Source: Clostridiales bacterium FE2011 (lineage in GTDB: Bacteria; Bacillota; Clostridia; Christensenellales; Aristaeellaceae). From it: DNA of 64,000 bases. Where the stretch lies: the NCBI GenBank assembly GCA_017569305.1, contig CP069418.1:2914001-2978000 (forward strand), read 5' to 3'. Numbering within the stretch: position 1 is the stretch's first letter; every line of letters begins with the position of its first letter. The notes under the pieces are model-generated. The model made no database searches, had not been told where the DNA came from, and saw nothing but the letters and a program-made list of their open reading frames with translations. Positions 52,429-60,970 of the stretch are shown here, piece by piece. A program made the position numbers and the translations under genes.

Positions 52429-53400
52429 ATGGACAAGAACAAAGTGGAAAAGAATGAACAATCCAAACTTCACGCTTTCCTGACAGGCGACCGCCTGAAA
52501 GCGCTGCTTCCGCTGATCGGCTTTGTGGTGATCCTGCTGGTCATGCATATCATGACAAACGGAAAGATCCTGACGCCGAAGAAGATGCGGCTGCTGCTGT
52601 CACAGATTTATTACCCGACAATCGTGGCGACCGGTGTGTTCTTTATCATGACACTGGGGTCCATCGACTTTACGGAAGGTTCCACGCTGGGCGTGGCTTC
52701 CATCGTGGTCAGCGCACTGTCCTTCTACAGCATCCCGCTGGCGATTGTCGGCGGTATCCTGACCGGTGCGCTCATCGGTGCTGTGAACGGATTCTTCCAT
52801 GTGAAGTTCAGATTGCCGAGCTTCATTGTTACCATTTGTACTATGTACCTGTTCCGCGGTGTCTGCGCATATTTCACGACAGAAACCGCTGTGCCCGCAA
52901 GCAACGCCATCAAGGCGCTGGATCAGGATTGGCTGAAGATTACCATTACCCTGGCAGTGCTGGTGATCGCCTTCTTCCTGTTTAAGTTTACCCGGATCGG
53001 CAACGATGTGAAGGCTGTCGGCTCCGGTGAAACCGCAGCCCGGTTCTCCGGTGTGCGGACCGCCCGGGTGAAGTTCCTGGCTTTTGTGAGTGCCGGTGCG
53101 CTGACCGGCCTGGCCGCTTTCGTCAACGTAATCAAAGTCGGTTCCATCACCGCAACAGCAGGCAACCAGCTGGAAACGCAGATCCTGATCTCCCTGGTGC
53201 TGGGCGGCCTGCCGATTACAGGCGGCGCAAAAGTGCGCTTCTCCAACATCGTGATCGGTACGCTGATGTATGCGGTACTCAACAGCGGCCTGTCCATTCT
53301 CGGTTATGAGCCGCAGGTGCAGCAGCTGATCAAGGGTATCGTGTTCCTGGTATTTGTTGCACTGACCATCGACCGCAAGGCACTGAAGGTCATTAAGTAA
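52429..53400 (+). CDS. CUT2 sugar ABC importer permease 2
   Basis: Second permease, 323 aa, RbsC-like. The block GSIDFTEGSTLGVASIVVSALSFYSIPLAIVGGILTG is near 78-115 and the RLPSFIVTICTMYLFRGVCAYFT block near 127-149. The C-terminal half carries RTARVKFLAFVSAGALTGLAAFVNVIKVGS and LVLGGLPITGGA, typical for the family. Start at 52429 after GGGGGCGGGAAG. It ends the operon; a terminator lies at 53438-53469. The 262-bp gap to mglB otherwise shows only AT-rich sequence with a possible TACAAT -10 at 53585. Confidence 0.87.
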   Translation: MDKNKVEKNEQSKLHAFLTGDRLKALLPLIGFVVILLVMHIMTNGKILTPKKMRLLLSQIYYPTIVATGVFFIMTLGSIDFTEGSTLGVASIVVSALSFYSIPLAIVGGILTGALIGAVNGFFHVKFRLPSFIVTICTMYLFRGVCAYFTTETAVPASNAIKALDQDWLKITITLAVLVIAFFLFKFTRIGNDVKAVGSGETAARFSGVRTARVKFLAFVSAGALTGLAAFVNVIKVGSITATAGNQLETQILISLVLGGLPITGGAKVRFSNIVIGTLMYAVLNSGLSILGYEPQVQQLIKGIVFLVFVALTIDRKALKVIK

Positions 53401-53437
53401 GCGTGTTAGCAGGGTATCCTCATATTCTTCTCCTTTT

Positions 53438-53469
53438 GGCTTCTCTCTGTGGTGGAGGGAAGCCTTTTT
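53438..53469 (+). terminator. Intrinsic terminator
   Basis: 10-bp stem with one G-T pair (53438-53447 with 53455-53464), then five Ts. Confidence 0.82.
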
Positions 53470-53662
53470 GTATGTACAATACAGAGACTAAATCACATAA
53501 AGAGAAACGTTACGTTTTTATTTGGCGAAAGTTCGAATTCATTCGCACTTGTCCAAAACGGTAGAATTGCCACCAAATGTATGTTACAATGCGTACCGAT
53601 TGATCCGGGTTTCAATGCGGTGGATCCGCATGAAAAAATAATATTTTTAAGGAGACGGTAAC

Positions 53663-54679
53663 ATGAAGAAGACCCTTGCTATCCTGTTGGCTGCTATCCT
53701 GGTGCTGAGCTGCTTCAGCTTCGCTTCCGCGGAAGCCAAGACCTACAAAGTCGGCGTATCCATCTATCAGTACACTGACAACTTTATGACCCTGTACCGG
53801 AATGAAATCGAAGCGTACTTCAAGACCCTCGAAACCGACGACGTGAAGTATGAAATCACCATGGCGGACGGCAAGAACGACATGGCTGAACAGACCAACC
53901 AGATCCGTAACTTCATTACCCAGGGCATGGACGTGATCATCCTGAACCTGGTGCAGACTTCTTCCGCTGACGCTGTCATCGATGAAATCGTGGCGGCTGG
54001 TATCCCGCTGGTGCTGATCAACCGTGAGCCCCTGGCTTATGACGCTGACGGCAACACGCTGGATGAGAAGTACGAAGGCATCCTGAACAACGCCCAGGTT
54101 TGCTACGTCGGCGCTGACGCCCGTCAGTCCGGTACCTACCAGGGTGAAATGATCGCCGCTCTGGACAATAAGGGCGACATCAACGGCGACGGAAAAGTTT
54201 CCTACATCATGATCGAAGGCGACCCGGAAAACATCGACGCTCAGTATCGTACCGAGTTCTCTGTGAAGGCGCTGACCGATGCCGGTATCGAAGTGGAATG
54301 CCTGGACGACCAGGTGGGCAACTGGGATCAGACCAAGGGGCAGGAACTGTGCGCGAACGCGCTGAGCAAGTACGGCGACAAGGTTGAAGTTGTGTTCTGC
54401 AACAACGACGGTATGGCGCTGGGCGCCCACACCGCCATTGTGGCCGCCGGCCGCAAAGTGGGCGAGGACATCTACCTGGTAGGCGTTGACGCTCTGCCCG
54501 AAGCGATCGACCTGATCAAGGAAGGCAACATGACCGGTACCGTGCTGAACGACCACATCGGCCAGAGCCATGCAGCGGTTGACGTTGCTGTGCAGCTGCT
54601 GAACGGCGAAGAAATCCAGAACTACTACTGGGTTAACTACGTGAAGGTCGACAAGGCCTATGCGGAAGCTAACTATTGA
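53663..54679 (+). CDS. mglB: Galactose/methyl-galactoside binding protein
   Basis: Extracellular binding protein of 338 aa (MglB type). The signal is MKKTLAILLAAILVLSCFSFASA; the Cys sits in a poor lipobox (VLSC). Mature sequence starts with KVGVSIYQYTDNFMTLYRNEIE and includes LVQTSSADAVIDEIVAAGIPLVLINREP. A calcium-binding EF-hand-like loop, D172-x-N174-x-D176 (DINGDGK), and the following EGDPENIDAQYRTEFSVKALTDAGI match MglB specifically. It delivers galactose or glucose to MglA-MglC. A strong hairpin (54713-54748) follows. The AAGGAG site is well placed. Confidence 0.9.
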   Translation: MKKTLAILLAAILVLSCFSFASAEAKTYKVGVSIYQYTDNFMTLYRNEIEAYFKTLETDDVKYEITMADGKNDMAEQTNQIRNFITQGMDVIILNLVQTSSADAVIDEIVAAGIPLVLINREPLAYDADGNTLDEKYEGILNNAQVCYVGADARQSGTYQGEMIAALDNKGDINGDGKVSYIMIEGDPENIDAQYRTEFSVKALTDAGIEVECLDDQVGNWDQTKGQELCANALSKYGDKVEVVFCNNDGMALGAHTAIVAAGRKVGEDIYLVGVDALPEAIDLIKEGNMTGTVLNDHIGQSHAAVDVAVQLLNGEEIQNYYWVNYVKVDKAYAEANY

Positions 54680-54712
54680 TCATCCGCTGAAGCAGATCAT
54701 TCAATGATTCGC

Positions 54713-54748
54713 AGGTGGGTGAGCCGGCTATTGGCTCACCCACCTTTT
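54713..54748 (+). terminator. Intra-operon terminator after mglB
   Basis: 13-bp perfect stem (54713-54725 with 54733-54745), then four Ts. Its right arm carries the -35 of a downstream promoter. Confidence 0.82.
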
Positions 54749-54759
54749 CGGAGTATAAT
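54731..54759 (+). promoter_or_regulatory. Internal promoter for mglA
   Basis: TTGGCT (54731-54736), 17-bp spacer, TATAAT (54754-54759). The -35 overlaps the terminator arm. Confidence 0.5.
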
Positions 54760-54856
54760 AGGACTATATTGAACAAAAGCGCCTTTTGATCCGTGCCCCG
54801 GAAGGACCCGGATCAAAGGGCACTGAACAGAACAAGATGAGAGGAGGCATGCCCTC

Positions 54857-56368
54857 ATGTCCGAATACGTACTGGAAATGACAGGCGTCAGCAAGTCTTT
54901 CCCGGGCGTTAAGGCGCTGGACAATGTGCAGCTGAAGCTCCGGCCCGGCAAGGTACACGCCCTGATGGGCGAGAATGGCGCCGGCAAATCCACCCTGATG
55001 AAGTGTATGTTCGGAATCTACAAGATGGATGAAGGACAGATCCTGATGGACGGGGAGCCTGTGACGATCAGCGACCCCATGGACGCCCTGAAAAAGGGGA
55101 TTGCCATGGTGCATCAGGAACTCCAGCCGATTCCCGCCCGGACGGTCGGGGAAAACATTTTCCTCGGACGGTATCCCATGAAAAAGGCTCTGGGCTTCAT
55201 TCCGATGGTGGATCATGCCAAGATGTACGCCGATACGGAGGACCTGCTGAAGAAGGTCAGGATGCACTTTGACCCGAAGCAGAAGGTGGGCGAGCTGAGC
55301 GTTTCCCAGATGCAGTCTGTGGAAATCGCAAAGGCGGTATCGGCCAACTGCCGGGTGCTGATCCTGGATGAGCCGACCTCTTCCCTGACAGCCAATGAGG
55401 TGGAGGCTCTATTCCGGATCATTGAAGACCTGAAGGCTGAAAATGTTGCCATCGTATATATCTCCCACAAGATGGATGAGATTCTCCGCATTGCGGATGA
55501 AGTCAGCATCATGCGGGACGGCAAATACATCGGTACCTGGGAAGCCAGCGAACTGACCACGGACAAGATCATTACCCTGATGGTGGGCCGGGAACTGACG
55601 AACCTGTATCCGAAACGGGAGAACGTTCCCGGGGAAGTGGTATTTGAGGTGAAGGATTTTACCTCCATCAATCCGCGGTCCTTCCGGAATGTCAGCTTCC
55701 AGCTGCGCAAAGGCGAAATCCTGGGTGTAGGCGGCCTGGTGGGTGCCCAGCGGACAGAGCTGATGGAAGGCCTGTTCGGAATCCGTTCCCACACTACCGG
55801 CCAGATTTTCTATAAAGGGAAAGAACTGACGATCAACCGGCCGAAGGACGCCATTGACCAGGGAATTGCGATGCTGACGGAGGACCGGCGCGGAAGCGGA
55901 ATCATGGGTGTCCTGAGCGTGGCGGATAATATTTCCATCTCCTCACTGAACCAGTACCTGGATCACGGATACTTTATCAACGGTAAAAAGGTGGAACAGC
56001 TGGTCCAGGACAACGTGAAGAAGATGAATATCAAAACCCCGTCGTCCAAAACGCTGATCAAATCCCTTTCCGGCGGCAACCAGCAGAAAGTGCTGGTAGG
56101 ACGCTGGCTGGCAAACAATCCGGACGTGCTGATCCTGGATGAGCCGACCCGCGGTATCGACGTCGGTGCCAAATACGAAATCTACTGCATTATCGCGGAA
56201 CTGGCCAAGGAAGGAAAGAGCATCATCATGATTTCTTCCGAGATGGGCGAACTGATCGGCATGTCGGACCGGATCATGGTCATGTGTGACGGCCGGGTAA
56301 CCGGTTTTGTGGACGGAGGTCAGGTTACGCAGGAAAGTATCATGACTTACGCGACGCAGTTTCAATAA
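54857..56368 (+). CDS. mglA: Galactose ABC importer ATPase
   Basis: Double ATPase of 503 aa (MglA). NBD1: Walker [10 protein letters not shown], family-type signature LSVSQMQSVEIAKAV, Walker [14 protein letters not shown]2: Walker A replaced by GGLVGAQRTELMEG as is normal for the family, signature [12 protein letters not shown], Walker [15 protein letters not shown]. The LFGIRSHTTGQIFYKGKELTINRPKDAIDQG linker is typical. The start at 54857 is 9 bases after GAGGAGG. Between mglB and this gene lie a terminator and a candidate internal promoter. Confidence 0.93.
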   Translation: MSEYVLEMTGVSKSFPGVKALDNVQLKLRPGKVHALMGENGAGKSTLMKCMFGIYKMDEGQILMDGEPVTISDPMDALKKGIAMVHQELQPIPARTVGENIFLGRYPMKKALGFIPMVDHAKMYADTEDLLKKVRMHFDPKQKVGELSVSQMQSVEIAKAVSANCRVLILDEPTSSLTANEVEALFRIIEDLKAENVAIVYISHKMDEILRIADEVSIMRDGKYIGTWEASELTTDKIITLMVGRELTNLYPKRENVPGEVVFEVKDFTSINPRSFRNVSFQLRKGEILGVGGLVGAQRTELMEGLFGIRSHTTGQIFYKGKELTINRPKDAIDQGIAMLTEDRRGSGIMGVLSVADNISISSLNQYLDHGYFINGKKVEQLVQDNVKKMNIKTPSSKTLIKSLSGGNQQKVLVGRWLANNPDVLILDEPTRGIDVGAKYEIYCIIAELAKEGKSIIMISSEMGELIGMSDRIMVMCDGRVTGFVDGGQVTQESIMTYATQFQ

Positions 56369-56385
56369 TCAAGGAGGAAATGAAG

Positions 56386-57402
56386 ATGGAAGCTAACAGA
56401 GAAATCGGTTTCGGAACGAAACTGGTAAAGATTGTCACCCGGAATCCCATCGTCTTCCTGCTGCTGATCGCGGCAATCATCGTGGGCTGTTCGGTGGAGA
56501 ACTTCTTCTCCTGGGGCAACCTCACAAACCTGCTCAGCAATACCGCCATCCGGTTCCTGATCGCGCTGGGCGTTTCCGGCTGCCTGATCACAAAGGGTAC
56601 GGACCTGTCCGCCGGCCGCCAGGTCGGTTTCGCGGCGGTTATCGCCGGCATTATGTGTCAGCGGGGTGATTATAACGGCCGCCTGTGGAAATTCCTGCCG
56701 GAAATGAACATCGGTCTGGTTTTCCTGGTTGTGGTTCTCTTCGGCGTAATCTGGGGCCTGATCAACGGCTTTATCGTGACAAAGCTCCATGTTCCGCCCT
56801 TTATTGCCACCTTGGGCACGCAGACCATCATTTACGGCATCTCCCTGGTCATTTCCGACGCCCAGCCTATCGGCGGATTCCAGAAGATCTATACTACCCT
56901 GATCAACGGCCGCATCGGCAACGTGAGGGGATTCCACCTGCCTTACCTGCTGTTTGTGGCCGCGGTATTCGGCCTTGTGTTCTGGTTTATCTACAATAAG
57001 ATGCGTTTCGGCAAGTACATGTACGCCATCGGCGGCAACGACGTGGCAGCGGAGGTTTCCGGTGTAAACACTACCCGGACCCTGATGCGGATCTATACCA
57101 CGGCGGGCATCATGTATGCTGTGGCCGGATACCTGCTTGCCGCAAAGTCCGGCGGCGCGTCCGCTTCCATGGGCCAGGGCTATGAACTGGAAGCCATCGC
57201 GGGCTGCACCATCGGCGGCGTTTCCACCACAGGCGGTATCGGTACGGTTCCCGGGATCCTGATCGGCGTGCTGGTGTTCGAACTGCTGAAGATCATCCTG
57301 CAGTTCCTGGGCGTCAACCCGTATTACAACTATGTGGTGCAGGGCCTGGTTATCGTACTGGCCGTCTCCCTGGATATCCGCAAGTATATTGCGAAGAAGT
57401 AA
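56386..57402 (+). CDS. mglC: Galactose ABC importer permease
   Basis: Permease of 338 aa (MglC). Family blocks are SAGRQVGFAAVIAGIMCQR near 80-98, LHVPPFIATLGTQTIIYGISLVISD near 130-154 and YAIGGNDVAAEVSGVNTTRT near 215-234. The C-terminus QFLGVNPYYNYVVQGLVIVLAVSLDIRKY is characteristic. I start at ATG 56386 because AAGGAGG (56371-56377) is 8 bases before it; the ATG at 56380 would be only 2 bases away. It is probably co-transcribed with the small coiled-coil membrane protein 5 bp downstream. Confidence 0.92.
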   Translation: MEANREIGFGTKLVKIVTRNPIVFLLLIAAIIVGCSVENFFSWGNLTNLLSNTAIRFLIALGVSGCLITKGTDLSAGRQVGFAAVIAGIMCQRGDYNGRLWKFLPEMNIGLVFLVVVLFGVIWGLINGFIVTKLHVPPFIATLGTQTIIYGISLVISDAQPIGGFQKIYTTLINGRIGNVRGFHLPYLLFVAAVFGLVFWFIYNKMRFGKYMYAIGGNDVAAEVSGVNTTRTLMRIYTTAGIMYAVAGYLLAAKSGGASASMGQGYELEAIAGCTIGGVSTTGGIGTVPGILIGVLVFELLKIILQFLGVNPYYNYVVQGLVIVLAVSLDIRKYIAKK

Positions 57403-57407
57403 GGCTT

Positions 57408-57653
57408 ATGGATAAGGAAAAGGAACTCGAACAGCGGGAAAAAGCGCTGGAAGAACGGGAAAAGAAACTGGAAAAGAAGGAAAAGGAGCTGGGCTTCTTT
57501 TCCCAGGCAGTCAAGGACAAGAAGGAATCCCTGTATGATCACGTCAACGTCAGCGTAAAGACGATGGACAAGGTTATCGGCGTAATCAGTCTTTTGCTGA
57601 TCATCGTGGTGATCCTGATTGTCCTGGAAGCCACCGGAGTGTTTAAACTGTAA
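57408..57653 (+). CDS. Small coiled-coil membrane protein
   Basis: An 81-residue protein: residues 1-28 are a highly charged Glu/Lys/Arg heptad-like coiled coil (KELEQREKALEEREKKLEKK), a polar middle follows, and a single membrane helix spans about 56-76 (VIGVISLLLIIVVILIVLEA). It begins 5 bp after mglC, so it is part of the mgl transcript. The family is unknown to me. An accessory of the importer or an independent membrane protein are both possible. A hairpin directly overlaps its stop region (57653-57669) and a terminator follows. Confidence 0.7.
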   Translation: MDKEKELEQREKALEEREKKLEKKEKELGFFSQAVKDKKESLYDHVNVSVKTMDKVIGVISLLLIIVVILIVLEATGVFKL

Positions 57654-57692
57654 ACCGCTTTACGCGGTTACGGCACAGAAGCTGTTATACAG

Positions 57693-57730
57693 GCGGTTCT
57701 TACCCGGAAGGGAAGAACCGCTTTCTGTTG
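57693..57730 (+). terminator. Terminator of mgl operon
   Basis: 9-bp perfect stem (57693-57701 with 57713-57721), then a T-rich tail. A smaller hairpin, AACCGC/GCGGTT, precedes it at 57653-57669. Confidence 0.8.
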
Positions 57731-57751
57731 CAGACAGATCAGTGGGCTGGC

Positions 57752-57779
57752 TTGCATTTGAATGAAATGCATGTAAAAT
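57752..57779 (+). promoter_or_regulatory. Candidate promoter
   Basis: TTGCAT (57752-57757), 16-bp spacer, TAAAAT (57774-57779), upstream of the small membrane protein gene. It makes the ATG at 57778 an unlikely start. Confidence 0.55.
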
Positions 57780-57819
57780 GGTACAAAAGAAGAAAAAACA
57801 GGATGGGATGTGTTCACTT

Positions 57820-58104
57820 ATGAATAACAATACGGGCAGATCTTCAATAATGGCTGTCGCCGGCGGTTATATTCTTTACCTGGCCTACGAGCTTCTGAAA
57901 AACCTGATCGATAATGTTCCGACGACCATGCCGCGTGCGGTACAGATTCTGGCTATCGTTTTCTTTGCCGGAGCCGGAGCAGCGCTGCTGGTTTTAGCAT
58001 GGAAAACCTGGAAAAAAGGAAGGGAAGATCAGGACCAGAATCCTGTAGACCTTGAGACACAAGAGACGGAAGCAAAAAGTGAGGAACAGGGTCCAAAATC
58101 GTGA
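57820..58104 (+). CDS. Small two-helix membrane protein, unknown
   Basis: A 94-residue protein with two membrane segments (about residues 8-24, IMAVAGGYILYLAYELL, and about 37-57, VQILAIVFFAGAGAALLVLAW), then a basic segment (KTWKKGRED) and an acidic, Gln/Glu-rich tail. It resembles small uncharacterised membrane proteins common in Clostridia, but I cannot name a family. Start at 57820 is a choice between 57808 and 57820; the longer frame begins inside the -10 box. It lies alone between the mgl and ChvE-type importers. Confidence 0.6.
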   Translation: MNNNTGRSSIMAVAGGYILYLAYELLKNLIDNVPTTMPRAVQILAIVFFAGAGAALLVLAWKTWKKGREDQDQNPVDLETQETEAKSEEQGPKS

Positions 58105-58179
58105 AAACGTTTGCCTCAAAAGCAAGGAAATACATAATTGTTTTCTTTCGGTATCGTTTCCAATTTTTTTGAAAAAGCC

Positions 58180-58208
58180 TTTACAAACGATATCTGAAAG
58201 TGTAAAAT
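58180..58208 (+). promoter_or_regulatory. Promoter of ChvE-type importer operon
   Basis: TTTACA (58180-58185), 17-bp spacer, TAAAAT (58203-58208). Inverted arms ATCGTTT (58153-58159) and AAACGAT (58185-58191) flank and touch the -35, a possible operator. Confidence 0.65.
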
Positions 58209-58271
58209 ATGGTCAGTTCATTTCCGGATGAACAATCCGGGAAAAAAATTAAAAAGGAGTGTACCCATACT

Positions 58272-59321
58272 ATGAAGAAGATTCTTGCTCTGGTACTCGC
58301 TCTGGCGCTGGTTCTGTCCTGTGCCTCCGCTCTGGCCGCCAAAGTTGGCGTGTCCATGCCCACCAAAGACCTGCAGCGCTGGAATCAGGACGGCGAATAC
58401 ATGGAAAAGCTGCTGACCGAAGCTGGCTTCGAAGCTGAACTCCAGTACGCCTCCAACGACGTTCCCACCCAGCTGAACCAGGTTGAAACCATGATCGACG
58501 ACGGTTGCGAAGTTATCGTTATCGCCGCTATCGAAGGTTCCTCCCTCGGCGCCGCTCTGGACAAGGCCGCTGAAAAGGGCGTCAAGGTTATCGCTTATGA
58601 CCGTCTGCTGATGGACAACGCGAACGTTGACTACTATGCCACCTTCGACAACTTCAAGGTTGGCGTCGTGCAGGGCGAATTTGTTGAAAAGGCTCTGGAC
58701 CTTGCGAATGCTGCTGGCCCCTTCACCTTCGAATTCACCGCCGGCGACCCCGGTGACAACAATGCGGGCTTCTTCTTCAAAGGCGCTATGTCCGTCCTGA
58801 AGAAGTACATCGACGAAGGCAAGATCGTTGTGACCTCCGGCCAGACCGAGTTCGCTGACGTTGCTACCCCCACCTGGAAGACCGACGTTGCTCAGAAGCG
58901 CGCTGAAGATATCCTGACCGCCAACTATGCTGACGGCAAGAAGATCGACGCTTGGGTCTGCTCCAACGACTCCACCGCTCTGGGCGTGACCAACGCTCTG
59001 GAAGACAACTACGATGTTGATACCCTGGGCTGGCCGATCATCACCGGTCAGGACTGCGACATCGCCAACACCAAGAACATGATCGCCGGCAAGCAGAGCA
59101 TGTCCGTGTTCAAGGACACCCGTACTCTGGCTGCTCAGGTTGTGAAGATGGTTGGCCAGATCCTGGCTGGCGAAACAGTTGACGTGAACGACGAGACGAC
59201 CTACAACAACAATGTGAAGGTTGTTCCTTCCTTCCTGTGCGATCCCGTGTTCGCGAACGCTGAAAACTACAAGGAAATCCTGATCGATTCCGGCTACTAC
59301 ACCGAGGATCAGCTTCAGTAA
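58272..59321 (+). CDS. ChvE/XylF-type sugar-binding protein
   Basis: Binding protein of 349 aa. Signal MKKILALVLALALVLSCASALA; the Cys is in a weak lipobox. The mature sequence follows ChvE closely: GVSMPTKDLQRWNQDG at the start, AYDRLLMDN with YYATFDNFKVGVVQG near 110-130, GDPGDNNAGFFFKGAMSVL near 155-175, and the very end GYYTEDQLQ. ChvE-type proteins bind aldoses such as glucose, galactose, arabinose and xylose. I start at 58272, since the longer frame begins at the -10 region and AAAAGGAG is upstream of 58272. Codons are highly biased. It is followed by a hairpin (59344-59376) and then its ATPase gene. Confidence 0.9.
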   Translation: MKKILALVLALALVLSCASALAAKVGVSMPTKDLQRWNQDGEYMEKLLTEAGFEAELQYASNDVPTQLNQVETMIDDGCEVIVIAAIEGSSLGAALDKAAEKGVKVIAYDRLLMDNANVDYYATFDNFKVGVVQGEFVEKALDLANAAGPFTFEFTAGDPGDNNAGFFFKGAMSVLKKYIDEGKIVVTSGQTEFADVATPTWKTDVAQKRAEDILTANYADGKKIDAWVCSNDSTALGVTNALEDNYDVDTLGWPIITGQDCDIANTKNMIAGKQSMSVFKDTRTLAAQVVKMVGQILAGETVDVNDETTYNNNVKVVPSFLCDPVFANAENYKEILIDSGYYTEDQLQ

Positions 59322-59343
59322 TGAATTCCCGGTAACCAATTAA

Positions 59344-59376
59344 GATGCAGGCGGGCCTGGCCCGCCTGCATCGTTT
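59344..59376 (+). terminator. Intra-operon hairpin after binding-protein gene
   Basis: 12-bp perfect stem (59344-59355 with 59361-59372), then GTTTA. The weak T-run suggests mRNA protection or partial termination. Confidence 0.7.
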
Positions 59377-59423
59377 AAGGAAAACATTTATTTTCCATCC
59401 AAATGAAAGGCTGGAGGAGAACA

Positions 59424-60968
59424 ATGGCAAAGATTTTGCTGGAAATGAGGAATATCACCAAGACATTCCCGGGCGTCAAGGCTCTTGACAACGTGAATTT
59501 CAAGGTTGAAGAAGGCGAGATCCACGCGCTGGTCGGGGAGAACGGCGCCGGAAAATCCACCCTGATGAATGTGCTGAGCGGTATTTATCCTTACGGCACT
59601 TATGAGGGAGATATCGTCTACGACGGAAATGTCTGCCAATTCCATAACATTAAAGATTCTGAGAAACTGGGCATCGTCATTATCCATCAGGAACTGGCGC
59701 TAGTTCCGGAAATGACGATTGGTGAGAATATGTATCTGGGCAATGAGCGCGGGCATAAACTTGCCATTGACTGGAATACCACTTATTCCGAAGCCGATAA
59801 ATACCTGAAGATGGTGGGCCTTTCCGAAAGCTCTAAGGTTCAGGTCAAGAATATCGGTACCGGTAAGCAGCAGCTGGTTGAAATCGCCAAGGCACTGGCT
59901 AAAAAAGCGAGACTGCTGATCCTGGATGAGCCCACATCCTCTCTGAACGAAGAAGATTCCCGCGCGCTGCTGGACCTCATGCTTGAGTTCAAGAAGCAGG
60001 GGATGACCATGATTATCATCTCCCATAAGCTCAATGAGGTTGCCTACGTAGCGGATACGATAACGGTGGTTCGCGATGGCGCGACCATCGAGACGATTGA
60101 CAACCACGGAACCGAGCAGGTTTCCGAAGAACGGATCATCAAGGGCATGGTCGGCCGCGAAATGACCAACCGTTTCCCGAAACGGGAAGGCGTCACCATT
60201 GGAGACGTTCAGCTGGAGATCAACAACTGGACAGTTCACCATCCGCTGTATCCGGAACGCAAGGTTGTGGACGACGTTTCCATGTACGTCCGCAAGGGCG
60301 AGGTTGTCGGTATCTACGGCCTGATGGGCGCCGGACGGACGGAACTGGCCATGAGTATTTTCGGCCAGAGCTACGGAACCAATATCTCCGGCGAAATGAA
60401 GATCGACGGAAAGCCGGTCAAGATGAAGAAGAGCGAAGCAGATGCCATCAAGCATAAGATCGCTTATGTTACAGAAGACCGTAAAGGTAACGGCCTGGTG
60501 CTGAGCCAGTCCATCAAGGTTAATACTTCTCTTGCTCACCTGGATGCGATCTCCAGTCACACGGTGATCGACGGTGATAAAGAATACGCCGTTGCAGAAG
60601 AATACCGTGACAAGCTGAAGATCAAGACCCCCACAGTTGAACAGCTGGTGGGCAACCTCTCCGGCGGTAACCAGCAGAAGGTGCTGCTGGCCAAGTGGAT
60701 GTTCGCCGAACCGGACATCATGCTGCTGGACGAGCCGACCCGCGGTATCGACGTCGGCGCGAAATACGAGATCTACTGCATCATCAATGACCTGGCAGCT
60801 GCCGGGAAGTCCGTGGTCATGATCTCTTCCGAGCTGCCGGAAGTGCTGGGTATGAGCGACCGGATCTATATCATGAACGAAGGTAAGTTTGTCGGCGAAA
60901 TGAAAGCGGAGGAAGCAACCCAGGAAAGCATCATGGCTGTAATCCTCCAGTCGGGAAGGGGTGCATAA
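59424..60968 (+). CDS. ChvE/Xyl-type sugar ABC importer ATPase (GguA/XylG-like)
   Basis: A 514-residue double ATPase. NBD1: Walker [10 protein letters not shown], the GguA/XylG-specific insert [14 protein letters not shown] just after, family signature [15 protein letters not shown], Walker [15 protein letters not shown]2: [13 protein letters not shown], signature [15 protein letters not shown], Walker [15 protein letters not shown]. All catalytic positions are normal for the class. Start at 59424 after GGAGGAG. The gap to the first permease is 2 bp. It energises the permease or permeases at 60971 and 62180. Confidence 0.92.
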   Translation: MAKILLEMRNITKTFPGVKALDNVNFKVEEGEIHALVGENGAGKSTLMNVLSGIYPYGTYEGDIVYDGNVCQFHNIKDSEKLGIVIIHQELALVPEMTIGENMYLGNERGHKLAIDWNTTYSEADKYLKMVGLSESSKVQVKNIGTGKQQLVEIAKALAKKARLLILDEPTSSLNEEDSRALLDLMLEFKKQGMTMIIISHKLNEVAYVADTITVVRDGATIETIDNHGTEQVSEERIIKGMVGREMTNRFPKREGVTIGDVQLEINNWTVHHPLYPERKVVDDVSMYVRKGEVVGIYGLMGAGRTELAMSIFGQSYGTNISGEMKIDGKPVKMKKSEADAIKHKIAYVTEDRKGNGLVLSQSIKVNTSLAHLDAISSHTVIDGDKEYAVAEEYRDKLKIKTPTVEQLVGNLSGGNQQKVLLAKWMFAEPDIMLLDEPTRGIDVGAKYEIYCIINDLAAAGKSVVMISSELPEVLGMSDRIYIMNEGKFVGEMKAEEATQESIMAVILQSGRGA

Positions 60969-60970
60969 CG

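Noticed and set aside
53521..53600. Strong promoter for mglB at the TACAAT near 53585
   Set aside because: The hexamer 17 bp upstream is a poor -35 (TAGAAT), so I mention it only as possible.
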